Assembly (NCBI RefSeq): GCF_003403095.1
Contig: NZ_CP031555.1
Coordinates: 3,116,501-3,180,500 of the forward strand
Reading direction: 5' to 3'
DNA from: Thalassospira indica
Lineage (GTDB): Bacteria > Pseudomonadota > Alphaproteobacteria > Rhodospirillales > Thalassospiraceae
DNA length: 64,000 nucleotides
Position 1 is the first letter of the stretch, and every line of letters begins with the position of its first letter. Positions 1 through 8,689 of the stretch are shown one piece after another. The translations under genes were made by a program, and so were the position numbers. The notes under the pieces were generated by a model. It worked only from the letters and a program-made list of their open reading frames with translations, was not told the DNA's origin and did not search any database.

Positions 1-2005
1 CAATGCCAAGGATCGCAAGCGCCTGAAATCCATTCTGGCCGAGCTTGAGATTCCGGACGGCATGGCGGTGATCGTTCGTACCGCTGGTTCAGAACGGACC
101 AAAGCCGAAATCAAACGCGACTTCGATTATCTGATGCGCCTGTGGGATCGTATCCGCGAAACCACCCTTCAGAGCCAGGCCCCGTGCCTGATTTACGAGG
201 AAGCCGACCTTATCAAGCGTTCCATCCGTGACCTTTATGCTCGTGATGTTGATGAAGTTCTGGTCGAAGGTGACGATGGTTACCGGGTTGCCAAAGACTT
301 CATGAAGATGCTGATGCCGTCGCATGCCAAGCGTGTGCAGCCCTACAAGGATCAGGGCGTGCCGCTGTTCCACCGTTTCCAGGTGGAAAGCCAGCTTGAT
401 GCGATGCTCAACCCGGTCGTGCAGCTTAAATCCGGTGGTTATCTGGTTATCAACCCGACCGAGGCACTGGTCGCGGTTGACGTTAACTCCGGCCGTTCGA
501 CCCGTGAACGCAACATCGAAGAAACCGCTTACAAGACCAACCTTGAAGCGGCCGAAGAGCTCGCACGCCAACTGCGCCTGCGTGACCTTGCCGGTCTGAT
601 CGTTGTCGACTTTATCGACATGGAAGACCACCGCAATCAGGCATCTGTCGAGCGCAAGCTTAAAGAAGCGATGCGCAACGACCGTGCGCGTCTTCAGATC
701 GGCCGTATCAGCCCGTTTGGCCTGCTTGAAATGTCGCGTCAGCGCCTGCGCCCGTCGCTGGTCGAAAGCGCATTTGAAGTTTGCACCCATTGCCGTGGTG
801 TCGGCCTTGTCCGTTCGATTGAAAGTGCAGCCCTTCACCTGCTGCGCGTGATCGAGGAAGAAGGCATGCGTCGCCGTTCCGGCGCGCTGACCGTTCATGT
901 TGCCAGTGAAGTCGCGCTTTATATCCTCAACCGCAAACGTGACTCGCTTGGCGAGATCGAAAGCCGTTATGGCTTCAGCGTCATGATATTTGGCGATGAC
1001 AGCCTGATTTCACCGGATCACCGTATCGAGCGTACACGCGCGAAAAAAGGTGACGAGGTCGAAGAGGTTTCTGCGGTTCTCAATACCGACAGTGTGTCGC
1101 TGACCGCGATTGAAAACCCGGTTGATCTCGAAGAAGAAGACGACGAAATCGAACGCAACGAAGACGACGATCAGGGCGGCAAGCGCCGTCGTCGCCGTCG
1201 TCGCCGCCGTGGCCGCAATGATGACCGCGATGATCGCAACAATGATCAGCCGCAGGAAGCATCAGACGACAGCGATGGCGCATCTGATAATGCAGATGGC
1301 AACAATAATGATGACGATGATGACGAAAGCAATCGCAAGCGCCGCCGTCGTGGCAAACGTGGTGGTCGCCGTCGTTCGCGTCGTCAGGACTTTGATGGCA
1401 ACCGCACCCGTTCACCGGCTGATGATCCGGCCCTGACGGCTGCGCGTCGCAATCGTGATCACGAAGCACCGGACGGCACGGATGAAAACACCGTGATCGA
1501 CGCCGACAGCGAAGGTCAGGATGCCGACAGCTTTGATCAGGAAGGCGTTCGTGCCGGTCGTACCCGCAGCACCACTGCCCCGGCCCCGGCCCGTCCGCGT
1601 CGTGATCGCAATGACAATCGCCGCAACCGTCGTGATCGCAACAGCCGTTCTGATCGCAATGACGGTGATGAAGATCGTGGTGATGTGAAAAACATCCCGA
1701 TCCAGTCGGGCCCGGCCCCGGAAGCGAAGCCTGAAACCCAGGCGGAAGCGAAATCGGAAGCCGCAAGCGCACCGGCATCTGCCCCGGCAGAAGTCAGCGC
1801 ACCGGCACCGAAGAAAGAAACGCCAAAGGCAGAAGCTCCGGTCGAAAAAACGGCAGAAAAACCTGCCGAGAAGCCTGTAGAAAAACCGACCGAACCGAAA
1901 GCGGCTGAGCCTGCCAAGGCTGAGAAAGCTGAACCGGCGCCTGCACCGGCAAAAGACGAAAAACCGAAGCCGAAGAAACGCGGCTGGTGGAGCCTCGGTC
2001 GTTAA
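1..2005 (+). CDS. rne: Ribonuclease E/G, 5'-truncated by window edge
   Basis: Single-strand endoribonuclease that initiates mRNA decay and rRNA/tRNA processing and scaffolds the degradosome. The reading frame is open to the window edge (first full codon at base 2), so the S1 domain and true start lie outside. Visible are the DNase I-like catalytic core with the metal-binding aspartates in VDVNSG (about 475-495) and VDFIDM (about 604-621), and the zinc-link motif CTHCRG (782-799). After about base 1120 the protein is a low-complexity scaffold of alternating Asp/Glu blocks and Arg clusters, followed by Ala/Pro/Lys repeats. It ends KKRGWWSLGR. A C-terminal GWW motif is known to bind PNPase in alphaproteobacterial RNase E; here this is inferred by similarity. 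A strong terminator follows. Confidence 0.95.
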   Translation, partial: NAKDRKRLKSILAELEIPDGMAVIVRTAGSERTKAEIKRDFDYLMRLWDRIRETTLQSQAPCLIYEEADLIKRSIRDLYARDVDEVLVEGDDGYRVAKDFMKMLMPSHAKRVQPYKDQGVPLFHRFQVESQLDAMLNPVVQLKSGGYLVINPTEALVAVDVNSGRSTRERNIEETAYKTNLEAAEELARQLRLRDLAGLIVVDFIDMEDHRNQASVERKLKEAMRNDRARLQIGRISPFGLLEMSRQRLRPSLVESAFEVCTHCRGVGLVRSIESAALHLLRVIEEEGMRRRSGALTVHVASEVALYILNRKRDSLGEIESRYGFSVMIFGDDSLISPDHRIERTRAKKGDEVEEVSAVLNTDSVSLTAIENPVDLEEEDDEIERNEDDDQGGKRRRRRRRRRGRNDDRDDRNNDQPQEASDDSDGASDNADGNNNDDDDDESNRKRRRRGKRGGRRRSRRQDFDGNRTRSPADDPALTAARRNRDHEAPDGTDENTVIDADSEGQDADSFDQEGVRAGRTRSTTAPAPARPRRDRNDNRRNRRDRNSRSDRNDGDEDRGDVKNIPIQSGPAPEAKPETQAEAKSEAASAPASAPAEVSAPAPKKETPKAEAPVEKTAEKPAEKPVEKPTEPKAAEPAKAEKAEPAPAPAKDEKPKPKKRGWWSLGR

Positions 2006-2025
2006 GATCGGGCATCTGAACAAAC

Positions 2026-2057
2026 AAAAAGGGCTGCCCATCGGGCAGCCCTTTTTT
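2026..2057. terminator. Bidirectional intrinsic terminator
   Basis: A 9-bp stem GGGCTGCCC/GGGCAGCCC with a 3-base loop (2031-2051), flanked by five A on the left and six T on the right. It separates the convergent rne (+) and aminotransferase (-) genes and can serve both. Confidence 0.9.
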
Positions 2058-2077
2058 CGTGGTGATCTATTGAAAGA

Positions 2078-3229
2078 TCAGCGTTTCCAGTTCTGAAGCG
2101 CCTTGACCGCACCGATCATCGTGTCTTCGCTATGCGCGAACGAGAAGCGGACATAGCCCTTGCCGCGCATGCGGTCGAAATCCGTCCCCGGTGTCGTTGC
2201 AACGCCGGTTTCTTCAAGCATCTGTTTACAGAACGCTTCGCTATCATTGGTCAGGTCGCGCACGTCGGCATAGAGGTAAAACGCGCCATCGGCCGGGGCA
2301 AACTTGGTAAAGCCCGCCTTCGGCAGACCATCCAGCAGGATTTCACGGTTACGCGCATAGGCCGCGATATTGGCCTGTAGCTCGTCCTCGCACTCAAAGG
2401 CCGCCACCGCCGCCAACTGTGACAACGCCGGTGCCGAGATGAACAGGTTTTGCTGCAGGCATTCGACTGCGCGCATCAGGTCGGGCGGCACAATCGCCCA
2501 ACCCAGACGCCAGCCGGTCATGGAAAAGTATTTCGAGAAACTGTTGATGATGATCGCCTCATCACCGAATTCAAGCGCGGTGCATTCGGCAACATCGCCG
2601 AATGAAATGCCTTGATAGATCTCGTCACTGATCAGGCGAATGCCGTTTTCGCGGCAATAAGTTGCCAGTTCCCGGTAGGTTTCAACATCGATCATGCTGC
2701 CAGCCGGATTTGACGGGCTGGCAACGATCAGGCCATCAACCGGTTCATCCAGATCGCGCAGCATCTGAACCGTCGGCTGATAATGGGTTTCCGGTCCAGC
2801 TGGCAGGTTGATCGTATCAATACCTAGCGCACTTAGAATGTTGTGATAGGCAGGGTAACCGGGGGCCGCCATCGCAACACGATCACCGGCATCAAAGGCC
2901 GCCAAAAACGCCAGCACAAAGATCGATGAAGAGCCACTGGCGACACAAACCCGTGCCGGATCCACCGAAACACCGAATTTGGTTTTGTAATGCCCGGCAA
3001 TGGCTTCGCGCAGCGGATCAATACCCATGGCGTTGGTATAGCCGATCAAATCGGACTCGAGCGCCTTGGCAGCGGCTTCGCGCACCTTGCGCGGTGCCGG
3101 GGTTCCGGGTTGGCCGACTTCAAGATGAAAGACAGCCTTGCCTTCCTTTTCGCGCGCATTGGCTGCACGCATCACATCCATCACGATAAAGGGCGAAATT
3201 GCACCACGAAGGGATTGTTTCAATGCCAT
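2078..3229 (-). CDS. Class I/II pyridoxal-phosphate aminotransferase
   Basis: A fold-type I PLP aminotransferase of the aspartate aminotransferase superfamily, 383 residues, cytoplasmic. The PLP lysine is Lys233 in NSFSKYFSMTGWRLGW, followed by the conserved Arg/Trp context. ASGSSSIFVLAFLAA is the usual phosphate-cradle region, SPSNPAG holds the substrate/PLP Asn, and SDEIYQ the pyridine-nitrogen Asp. The C-terminal arginine motif (YVRFSF) that binds the alpha-carboxylate is present. AGGA lies about 9 bases before the ATG. The acceptor and donor cannot be assigned from sequence; similar alphaproteobacterial proteins are annotated as aspartate or generic aminotransferases. It is a single-gene unit sharing a terminator with rne. 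Confidence 0.9.
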   Translation of the reverse strand: MALKQSLRGAISPFIVMDVMRAANAREKEGKAVFHLEVGQPGTPAPRKVREAAAKALESDLIGYTNAMGIDPLREAIAGHYKTKFGVSVDPARVCVASGSSSIFVLAFLAAFDAGDRVAMAAPGYPAYHNILSALGIDTINLPAGPETHYQPTVQMLRDLDEPVDGLIVASPSNPAGSMIDVETYRELATYCRENGIRLISDEIYQGISFGDVAECTALEFGDEAIIINSFSKYFSMTGWRLGWAIVPPDLMRAVECLQQNLFISAPALSQLAAVAAFECEDELQANIAAYARNREILLDGLPKAGFTKFAPADGAFYLYADVRDLTNDSEAFCKQMLEETGVATTPGTDFDRMRGKGYVRFSFAHSEDTMIGAVKALQNWKR

Positions 3230-3300
3230 TTGTGGGGTCCTGAAATGTGTTTAAGAGCAACAGGGCAGGATGTGCCCTGCCCTGTTGGTTGGTTTCTTGA

Positions 3301-4689
3301 TTATCGGGTTCCGGCCATGCCGCCGCCTGCCGGGTCGGCAAGGAACTGGCAGCTTTCCGGATGGGGTGGCGTACCTTCAAGGCACTTGATGACATTGACC
3401 GAAGAAGCCCCGTCGGAATTCATCGAAATACCCGATGCAGCACCAGCACCAATCAGGTCTTCGGCCATGGTGGCGATCTGTTTGGTCGCACCGGCCGGCG
3501 TGCCCGTGCCGGCAATGCCGTAATAGTATTCCCAGACAAACGGGTTCACCATCAATGCCGGGCCCATCAACGGGGTTGAAATCATGTTCGCATCCCCCGC
3601 AGCCAGATTAAGGCCAAACGCATCCGCACCAAGACCAGCGCCAAACGGCTTGTTCATGGTGGTTACACAGGCCACAGCATTGGCCGCACGGTCGACAACA
3701 ACAAAGCCACTGCGGCCAGCGCCAGCCTGCGCGGCTTCAGAACCCGATGCGATATCCGCCAGATAACGGTTGAGGATATCGGCAAGCTCGCCGCCCTCGG
3801 CAATCACCGAAGTGCCGGAATTAGAGCGCGGCGGATAGGCCAGATAAAGTGTTTCATTGCCAACCTTGACCTCGGTCGCGGTTTTCCACTGCGGGCGATA
3901 GGTACGCATGTCATCGGCGGTAAGTGTCCCGCCCGCCGCAGTGACAGCGTTGGCGATATCAGCCCCCAACGCACCGCTATAAAACTCGCCCGGTCCCTTG
4001 ACGCGCAGTGACGTCAAAAGGGCCGCCAGATTGACCGCACGGATACGGTCGCCGACTTCAAGCATCTTGCCATCTGGCATGAAGGTGGCGCGCAATGCCG
4101 GGCTGGCTTCAATCCGGGCACGGTTTGCCTCGATATCCTTAACCAGTGACCGCGATACCGGCACGCCAAGGCGGGCATATTGTTCGGCCGCACTGATCAG
4201 CGAACCCCACTGCAAACGGCCATAACGTGCGCTCAAAGCATAAAGGCCGCGCGGAACGGTCGGGATGGTAGTTGGCGTCTGATCGGAACCGGTACGTGTG
4301 CCCGGACGTGGCCAGAAATCAAGGACTTCAACCTTTTTCGTTGCGCGGTCATGCACAACACAAACCCCGCCACCGCCAATTCCGGCAACAGATGGCTTGG
4401 TCACGGTCATGGTGGCGTAAAGCGCCACAGCAGCGTCCGCAGCCGTGCCACCGGCCGACAAAACATCCCGTGCATTCCGGACGGCACGTGGCTCATCAGC
4501 GACCACACCACCGAAATAACCGGACACTGCCCCTATTTGACCAAGATTTTCTGTTTCATTAGCACTACATGCGGCAAGACCGGCAGTCATTGCGATTGCG
4601 ACCGCGATCCGCCATGATGGCTTGCGCGTCGGCACGGAACCGACATCAGTCGAACGAAAATATGGAACGCACATTTTGCTCAGACGCAT
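3301..4689 (-). CDS. Gamma-glutamyltransferase-like lipoprotein, catalytic Thr apparently absent
   Basis: Belongs to the gamma-glutamyltranspeptidase (Ntn-hydrolase) superfamily. The N-terminal block has the family pattern ADEPRAVRNARDVLSAGGTA...AAVALYATMTVTKPSVAGIGGGG. The signal peptide ends in lipobox LAAC, suggesting a lipoprotein. About 462 residues, against about 580 for typical GGT. In active GGT the small subunit begins TTHxSVVD and the first Thr is the nucleophile; the aligned stretch here reads RSGFVVVD (about 3690-3720), so that Thr is not conserved. The later LSSMTP-like and GGSPGG-like motifs are also degenerate. The start is uncertain: ATG at 4689 has GAGAG upstream; ATG 4674 and GTG 4635 are alternatives. 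Any of the first two overlaps the divergent protease gene. A GGT-derived protein without transpeptidase activity is possible. Confidence 0.8.
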   Translation of the reverse strand: MRLSKMCVPYFRSTDVGSVPTRKPSWRIAVAIAMTAGLAACSANETENLGQIGAVSGYFGGVVADEPRAVRNARDVLSAGGTAADAAVALYATMTVTKPSVAGIGGGGVCVVHDRATKKVEVLDFWPRPGTRTGSDQTPTTIPTVPRGLYALSARYGRLQWGSLISAAEQYARLGVPVSRSLVKDIEANRARIEASPALRATFMPDGKMLEVGDRIRAVNLAALLTSLRVKGPGEFYSGALGADIANAVTAAGGTLTADDMRTYRPQWKTATEVKVGNETLYLAYPPRSNSGTSVIAEGGELADILNRYLADIASGSEAAQAGAGRSGFVVVDRAANAVACVTTMNKPFGAGLGADAFGLNLAAGDANMISTPLMGPALMVNPFVWEYYYGIAGTGTPAGATKQIATMAEDLIGAGAASGISMNSDGASSVNVIKCLEGTPPHPESCQFLADPAGGGMAGTR

Positions 4690-6031
4690 TATTACTCTCA
4701 CTGCCATTTTCCTTGTTGCCCTGCCTAGCACGGTTTTCGCGCAGGGTCGTTCTTTTATCCGCGACACAGAGATCGAGGAAACCCTTCGGATGTATGCCAC
4801 GCCCATTTTCAGGGCAGCGGGCCTCGATCCGAATGGCGTGTCCATTTATATCGTTTCCGACAACAGCTTGAACGCATTTGTTGCCGGGGGCCAAAAGCTT
4901 TTTATCAATACTGGGCTGTTGTTAAAAGCAGAGACTCCCGAACAGGTTATCGGCGTTGTTGCCCACGAGACTGGCCACATATCGGGCGGGCATCTTTCAC
5001 GCGTTCATGACCAGTTGCGCAATGCGTCTGCAATCTCGATTCTTTCCACAATTGCCGGTGTTGCCGCCGGTGTTGCTGCGGGGCGCTCCGACGTCGGTAC
5101 TGCCGCCATTCTGGGCGGTCAGAACGTGGCCACCCGTAACTTCCTTGCCTATTCGCGGACCCAGGAAAGCAGTGCTGATCAGGCCGGTGTGAAGTATTTA
5201 ACAGAGGCAGGCATTTCTTCGCGCGGGATGCTGGAATTCATGCAGACCCTTGAAGGTCAGGAATTGCTGAGTACCGCAAGCCAGGACCCGTATCTGCGCA
5301 GCCACCCGCTTACCGTCGAACGTGTCGATTTCCTTGAAAACTATGTATCCAACTCGTCGCTCAAGGATGCCAAGGTCAGCCCGGATCTGTATGAGCGCCA
5401 TGCCCGCATGCGCGCCAAACTGTTTGCCTTTACCAATCATATTCAAAATACGATGCGCACCTATCCCGAAAGCGATACGAGCATCGCCGCACGCTATGCC
5501 CGCTCGATCGCCTATTACCGGGATTCACAGCTTGAGCCCGCGCTTGAGATTATCGAAGGCCTGATCGCCGAGGAACCGTCCAATCCCTATTTCGAAGAAC
5601 TGAAAGGCCAGATTCTTCTGGAATTCGGGCGTGCGCGCGATGCCATCCCACCACTGCAAAAGTCGGCTGAACTTTCAAACGGTGCGCCGCTGATCCGACT
5701 TCTTCTGGCGCATGCGATGATCGAAACCGGCGATGAGGCGTATCTGGCCCCGGCCAAGGAAAACCTGATCGGGGTACTGTCGCGCGAACGCGGCAATGCA
5801 TCGGCATGGCGGTTCCGTGCGATTGTTGAAAACCGTTTGGGTAATGAAGGCGAAGCGTCCCTTTCGCAGGCTGAGTACAGCCTTCTGACCGGTGACCGGC
5901 AAGCGGCGAGCTATCATGCGGTTCAAGCCGACCGGAAACTTGAAAAAGGCACGGCCACATGGGTTCGTGCGCAGGACATTCTTCAGGCGACCAATCCTGA
6001 TGGTGTACCGGGCAAGGACGCCGCCAATTGA
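4676..6031 (+). CDS. M48 family periplasmic metalloprotease with TPR-like tail (BepA-like)
   Basis: A periplasmic zinc metalloprotease of the kind that degrades or assists outer-membrane proteins (BepA/LoiP group). From the TTG at 4676 (GGAA 8 bases upstream) the protein starts with a clean signal peptide ending VFA|QG; about 451 residues. The zinc motif HETGH spans residues 97-101 and the third ligand lies in the following ESSADQAG segment. A hydrophobic Ala/Gly-rich stretch (about 120-150) lies between them, as in BepA. The C-terminal half (about 260-450) is helical and repeat-like, consistent with TPRs. An upstream TTG at 4622 would add an improbable 18-residue prefix. It is translationally coupled to the next gene through TTGA. 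Confidence 0.9.
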   Translation: MLRRIITLTAIFLVALPSTVFAQGRSFIRDTEIEETLRMYATPIFRAAGLDPNGVSIYIVSDNSLNAFVAGGQKLFINTGLLLKAETPEQVIGVVAHETGHISGGHLSRVHDQLRNASAISILSTIAGVAAGVAAGRSDVGTAAILGGQNVATRNFLAYSRTQESSADQAGVKYLTEAGISSRGMLEFMQTLEGQELLSTASQDPYLRSHPLTVERVDFLENYVSNSSLKDAKVSPDLYERHARMRAKLFAFTNHIQNTMRTYPESDTSIAARYARSIAYYRDSQLEPALEIIEGLIAEEPSNPYFEELKGQILLEFGRARDAIPPLQKSAELSNGAPLIRLLLAHAMIETGDEAYLAPAKENLIGVLSRERGNASAWRFRAIVENRLGNEGEASLSQAEYSLLTGDRQAASYHAVQADRKLEKGTATWVRAQDILQATNPDGVPGKDAAN

Positions 6032-6714
6032 CGTCTTCGACTGCACTGCGTGCCAGGCCACGGACACCGCGCGCCTTCACATCCAGAAGGGTTTTGGCGT
6101 CTGTAATGGTCGTGCTGGGGTCACTCGGCATGGCAAGTTGCAGCCTGCCCGGTGCTGGTGTGGATGTCAGTGGTGACCTGAAACTTCTGTATGCGCCCTT
6201 TTCACTGTCCAACCCGCCGCGCTATTGGCAGGTCAATCAAAAGTCTGACGTGAACCCGGCCCCGCTTGGTTGGGAGGACAAGGACGGACGCATCGCCCTT
6301 GCCGCGCGCCCCGGCATGGGGGCATTTGAAATCGGTCGGCGGACAAATGTGATCGTGCTGGCCTCGCCCTTTTTGTCTTTTGATTGGCAATTCAACAGAG
6401 CCGCCCAAGTCGGCGATGTTGAACTGGTACTTGGTTTCCGACGGCAGGCACAGGGAAGCTGGACAGAAAGCGACCTTGGTTCCGGCAAACCAACCATGGA
6501 TCAGGAAGTCCGTATCGCCGTTGGCCAGTATGAAGTGCGGTACGGTGAATGGCACCGCGAATATTTCGATCTGGCGACGCTTTATCGTCGATATTGGCCG
6601 GATGCCGAGGCCGACGAGGTGCGCCTTGTCTGGATTGGCATAGTTTCGGGCGATGATTACATCGCCGCACAGAATAGTGTGATACATCTAACGCATATTT
6701 TACTTTCACGTTAG
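6028..6714 (+). CDS. Lipoprotein, DUF3047-like
   Basis: A 228-residue protein whose N terminus has a basic stretch, a hydrophobic segment and lipobox GMASC, so it is probably a lipoprotein. The body has alternating beta-type segments (LSFDWQFNRAAQVGDVELVLGFRR, split by loops, and VRLVWIGIVSG near the end), resembling DUF3047 proteins; I hold that family call only moderately. The start is the TTG at 6028 overlapping the upstream stop (TTGA), which implies coupling to the M48 protease. An ATG at 6106 would still leave a short signal sequence. The substrate is unknown; a role in envelope quality control is inferred from the operon only. Confidence 0.7.
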   Translation: MTSSTALRARPRTPRAFTSRRVLASVMVVLGSLGMASCSLPGAGVDVSGDLKLLYAPFSLSNPPRYWQVNQKSDVNPAPLGWEDKDGRIALAARPGMGAFEIGRRTNVIVLASPFLSFDWQFNRAAQVGDVELVLGFRRQAQGSWTESDLGSGKPTMDQEVRIAVGQYEVRYGEWHREYFDLATLYRRYWPDAEADEVRLVWIGIVSGDDYIAAQNSVIHLTHILLSR

Positions 6715-6801
6715 CAACGAGATCACGTATCAAAAACCATCACATTTCATCAGGGTCAGGACCACAGCATTACACACTGGCCAGAGACAAAAGGACGTCC
6801 A

Positions 6802-7563
6802 ATGAACTCCCATATCGCAAAACGCTTTCTTGCTGGCACAGCACTTGGTATCGGCATGCTGTTTGGCGCGCCAACTGCCTTCGCGCAGGATAGCCTGAGC
6901 GCTGAACAGAAAACCGAAATCGAAGGCGTTATTGAACAATACCTGCTTGATAACCCGGATGTTCTTTTGCGCGCGATCCAGAATGTCCAATCCTGGCAAG
7001 CGGCCGCACAGGCCCGTCAACAGGCAGAGGCTATTACCCCTGTATGGGATGCGCTGGTTGCTGACAGTACCGTGCCCTCGGTCGGTCCGGTTGATGCGCC
7101 AGTAACCGTGATCGAGTTTTTTGATTACCACTGCGGTTATTGCAAGCGAGCCTTTGACGGCGTGAAGGAAATTGCAGAAAACAGTGATGGCAAGGTTCGC
7201 ACGATCTTTGTCGAGTTCCCGATCCTGCGCGAGGAAAGCACCCTTGCCGCTCGTGCTGCACTCGCCGCCGACAAACAGGGCAAATACATGGAAGCGCACG
7301 AAGCCTTCATGACCAACCGCGGCCTGCTTGATCAGGAACGGATCAATGAATTGGCAGCGGGTGTTGGTATCGACGTTGAACAGATGCTTGAAGACATGAA
7401 GGCGCCCGAAATCACCGGTATGCTGGCACAGTATTCGAGCATGGCGCACGCCGTTGGTATTTCAGGCACCCCGGCCTTCCTGATCAATGGCACCATGGTT
7501 TCGGGTGCGGATATGGACCGCGTCAATGCGCTGGTCGATGCCGGACTGAAAGACGCGTCCTGA
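6802..7563 (+). CDS. DsbA-family thiol:disulfide oxidoreductase
   Basis: A periplasmic thioredoxin-fold protein of 253 residues with a signal peptide cleaved near AFA|QD. The redox motif is CGYC (Cys111-Cys114) in FDYHCGYCKRAF, and the cis-proline loop is GTPAFLING. Between signal and Trx fold sits a helical segment (about 30-80) seen in the Com1/ScsC/BdbD-type members. The likely role is oxidation or isomerisation of exported cysteine proteins. No DsbB partner is adjacent. The gene is monocistronic, with an 87-bp upstream gap and a terminator after it. Confidence 0.9.
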   Translation: MNSHIAKRFLAGTALGIGMLFGAPTAFAQDSLSAEQKTEIEGVIEQYLLDNPDVLLRAIQNVQSWQAAAQARQQAEAITPVWDALVADSTVPSVGPVDAPVTVIEFFDYHCGYCKRAFDGVKEIAENSDGKVRTIFVEFPILREESTLAARAALAADKQGKYMEAHEAFMTNRGLLDQERINELAAGVGIDVEQMLEDMKAPEITGMLAQYSSMAHAVGISGTPAFLINGTMVSGADMDRVNALVDAGLKDAS

Positions 7564-7634
7564 TCAAAACGATCTGACCAAACACAAACGCCAACATGTG
7601 CAGTTTTGTTGTTTCGCCTTCTCAATGAAAAGCA

Positions 7635-7664
7635 AAAGGCCGTTTCGATACTGAAACGGCCTTT
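7635..7664. terminator. Bidirectional intrinsic terminator
   Basis: A perfect 12-bp stem AAAGGCCGTTTC/GAAACGGCCTTT with a 6-base loop between the convergent DsbA-like gene and thiSG. Confidence 0.88.
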
Positions 7665-7693
7665 CTCATTACAGCTTATCGCAAGGATATCGC

Positions 7694-8689
7694 CTAGATA
7701 ATCCCGGCCAGTGGCGAGGACGGATCGGCATATTTCTTTTTGGGCATGCGACCCGCCAGGAAGGATTCACGCCCGGCAATGATGGCATGTTTCATGGCGC
7801 GCGCCATACGGATCGGGTCCTTTGCCCCGGCGATTGCGGTATTCATCAAGACACCGTCACAGCCCAGTTCCATGGCAACGGCAGCATCGGATGCACTGCC
7901 AACGCCTGCATCAACCAGAACCGGCACATTGGCGTTTTCCTTGATCAGCGCGATATTGACCGGGTTCAAAATCCCCATGCCAGAACCGATCAAAGATCCC
8001 AACGGCATGATCGCGCAGCAGCCCATATCTTCAAGCATCTTGGCCTGAATCGGATCGTCGCTGCAATACACCATGACATCAAAGCCATCCTTGATCAGGG
8101 CTTCGGCCGCCTTAAGCGTTTCGGGCATATTGGGATACAGTGTGGCCTGATCGCCCAGCACTTCGAGTTTCACCAGATTCCAGCTGCCTGCTTCGCGTGC
8201 CAGACGCAAGGTGCGCACAGCATCATCGGCGGTAAAACAGCCGGCCGTATTGGGCAGATAGGTATATTTTTTCGGATCGACATAATCGACCAGCATCGGC
8301 TGGTTCGGGTCGGTCAGGTTCACGCGGCGCACGGCAACCGTGACGATTTCGGCACCGGATGCCTCGATCGCGATTTTGGTTTCCTCAAAATCCTTGTATT
8401 TGCCGGTCCCCACCAGCAAACGGGACGAGAATTTCTTGCCTGCAACAACGAACCCGTCGTCATCTGCTGCGGCAAGGCCTGCTTCATGTGACCCACCGCC
8501 GATAAAATGCACGATTTCAAGTTTGTCGCCCTCGGCCAGCCGAGTTTCGCCGTAGGCCGTTTTGGGAACGATTTCCAGATTGCGTTCGACCGCGACCTTG
8601 GTCTGGGCGATTCCAAGCTCGCCAAGAAGTTCGGCAACGTTTCCAGCATTTTCGATGGTGCGGTCTTCACCGTTGATCGTAAGACGCAT
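7694..8689 (-). CDS. thiG: ThiS-ThiG fusion: sulfur carrier plus thiazole synthase
   Basis: Makes the thiazole phosphate of thiamine from 1-deoxyxylulose-5-phosphate, dehydroglycine and ThiS thiocarboxylate. Residues 1-65 are a ThiS ubiquitin-like domain starting [10 protein letters not shown] and ending in HFIGGG. Residues about 80-331 are a full ThiG TIM barrel, with the Schiff-base Lys in [10 protein letters not shown] and phosphate-binding loops GIGSASDAA-like ([14 protein letters not shown]) and [10 protein letters not shown]. The ThiS diglycine, normally the free C terminus that is adenylated, is internal. Such ThiS-ThiG fusions are known in proteobacteria. No thiC, thiO or thiE lies nearby and no TPP riboswitch was seen upstream. 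Confidence 0.93.
   Translation of the reverse strand: MRLTINGEDRTIENAGNVAELLGELGIAQTKVAVERNLEIVPKTAYGETRLAEGDKLEIVHFIGGGSHEAGLAAADDDGFVVAGKKFSSRLLVGTGKYKDFEETKIAIEASGAEIVTVAVRRVNLTDPNQPMLVDYVDPKKYTYLPNTAGCFTADDAVRTLRLAREAGSWNLVKLEVLGDQATLYPNMPETLKAAEALIKDGFDVMVYCSDDPIQAKMLEDMGCCAIMPLGSLIGSGMGILNPVNIALIKENANVPVLVDAGVGSASDAAVAMELGCDGVLMNTAIAGAKDPIRMARAMKHAIIAGRESFLAGRMPKKKYADPSSPLAGII

Noticed and set aside
1080..1778. Long antisense frame under the rne tail
   Set aside because: Mirror of the Arg/Asp-rich codon repeats; a shadow of rne.
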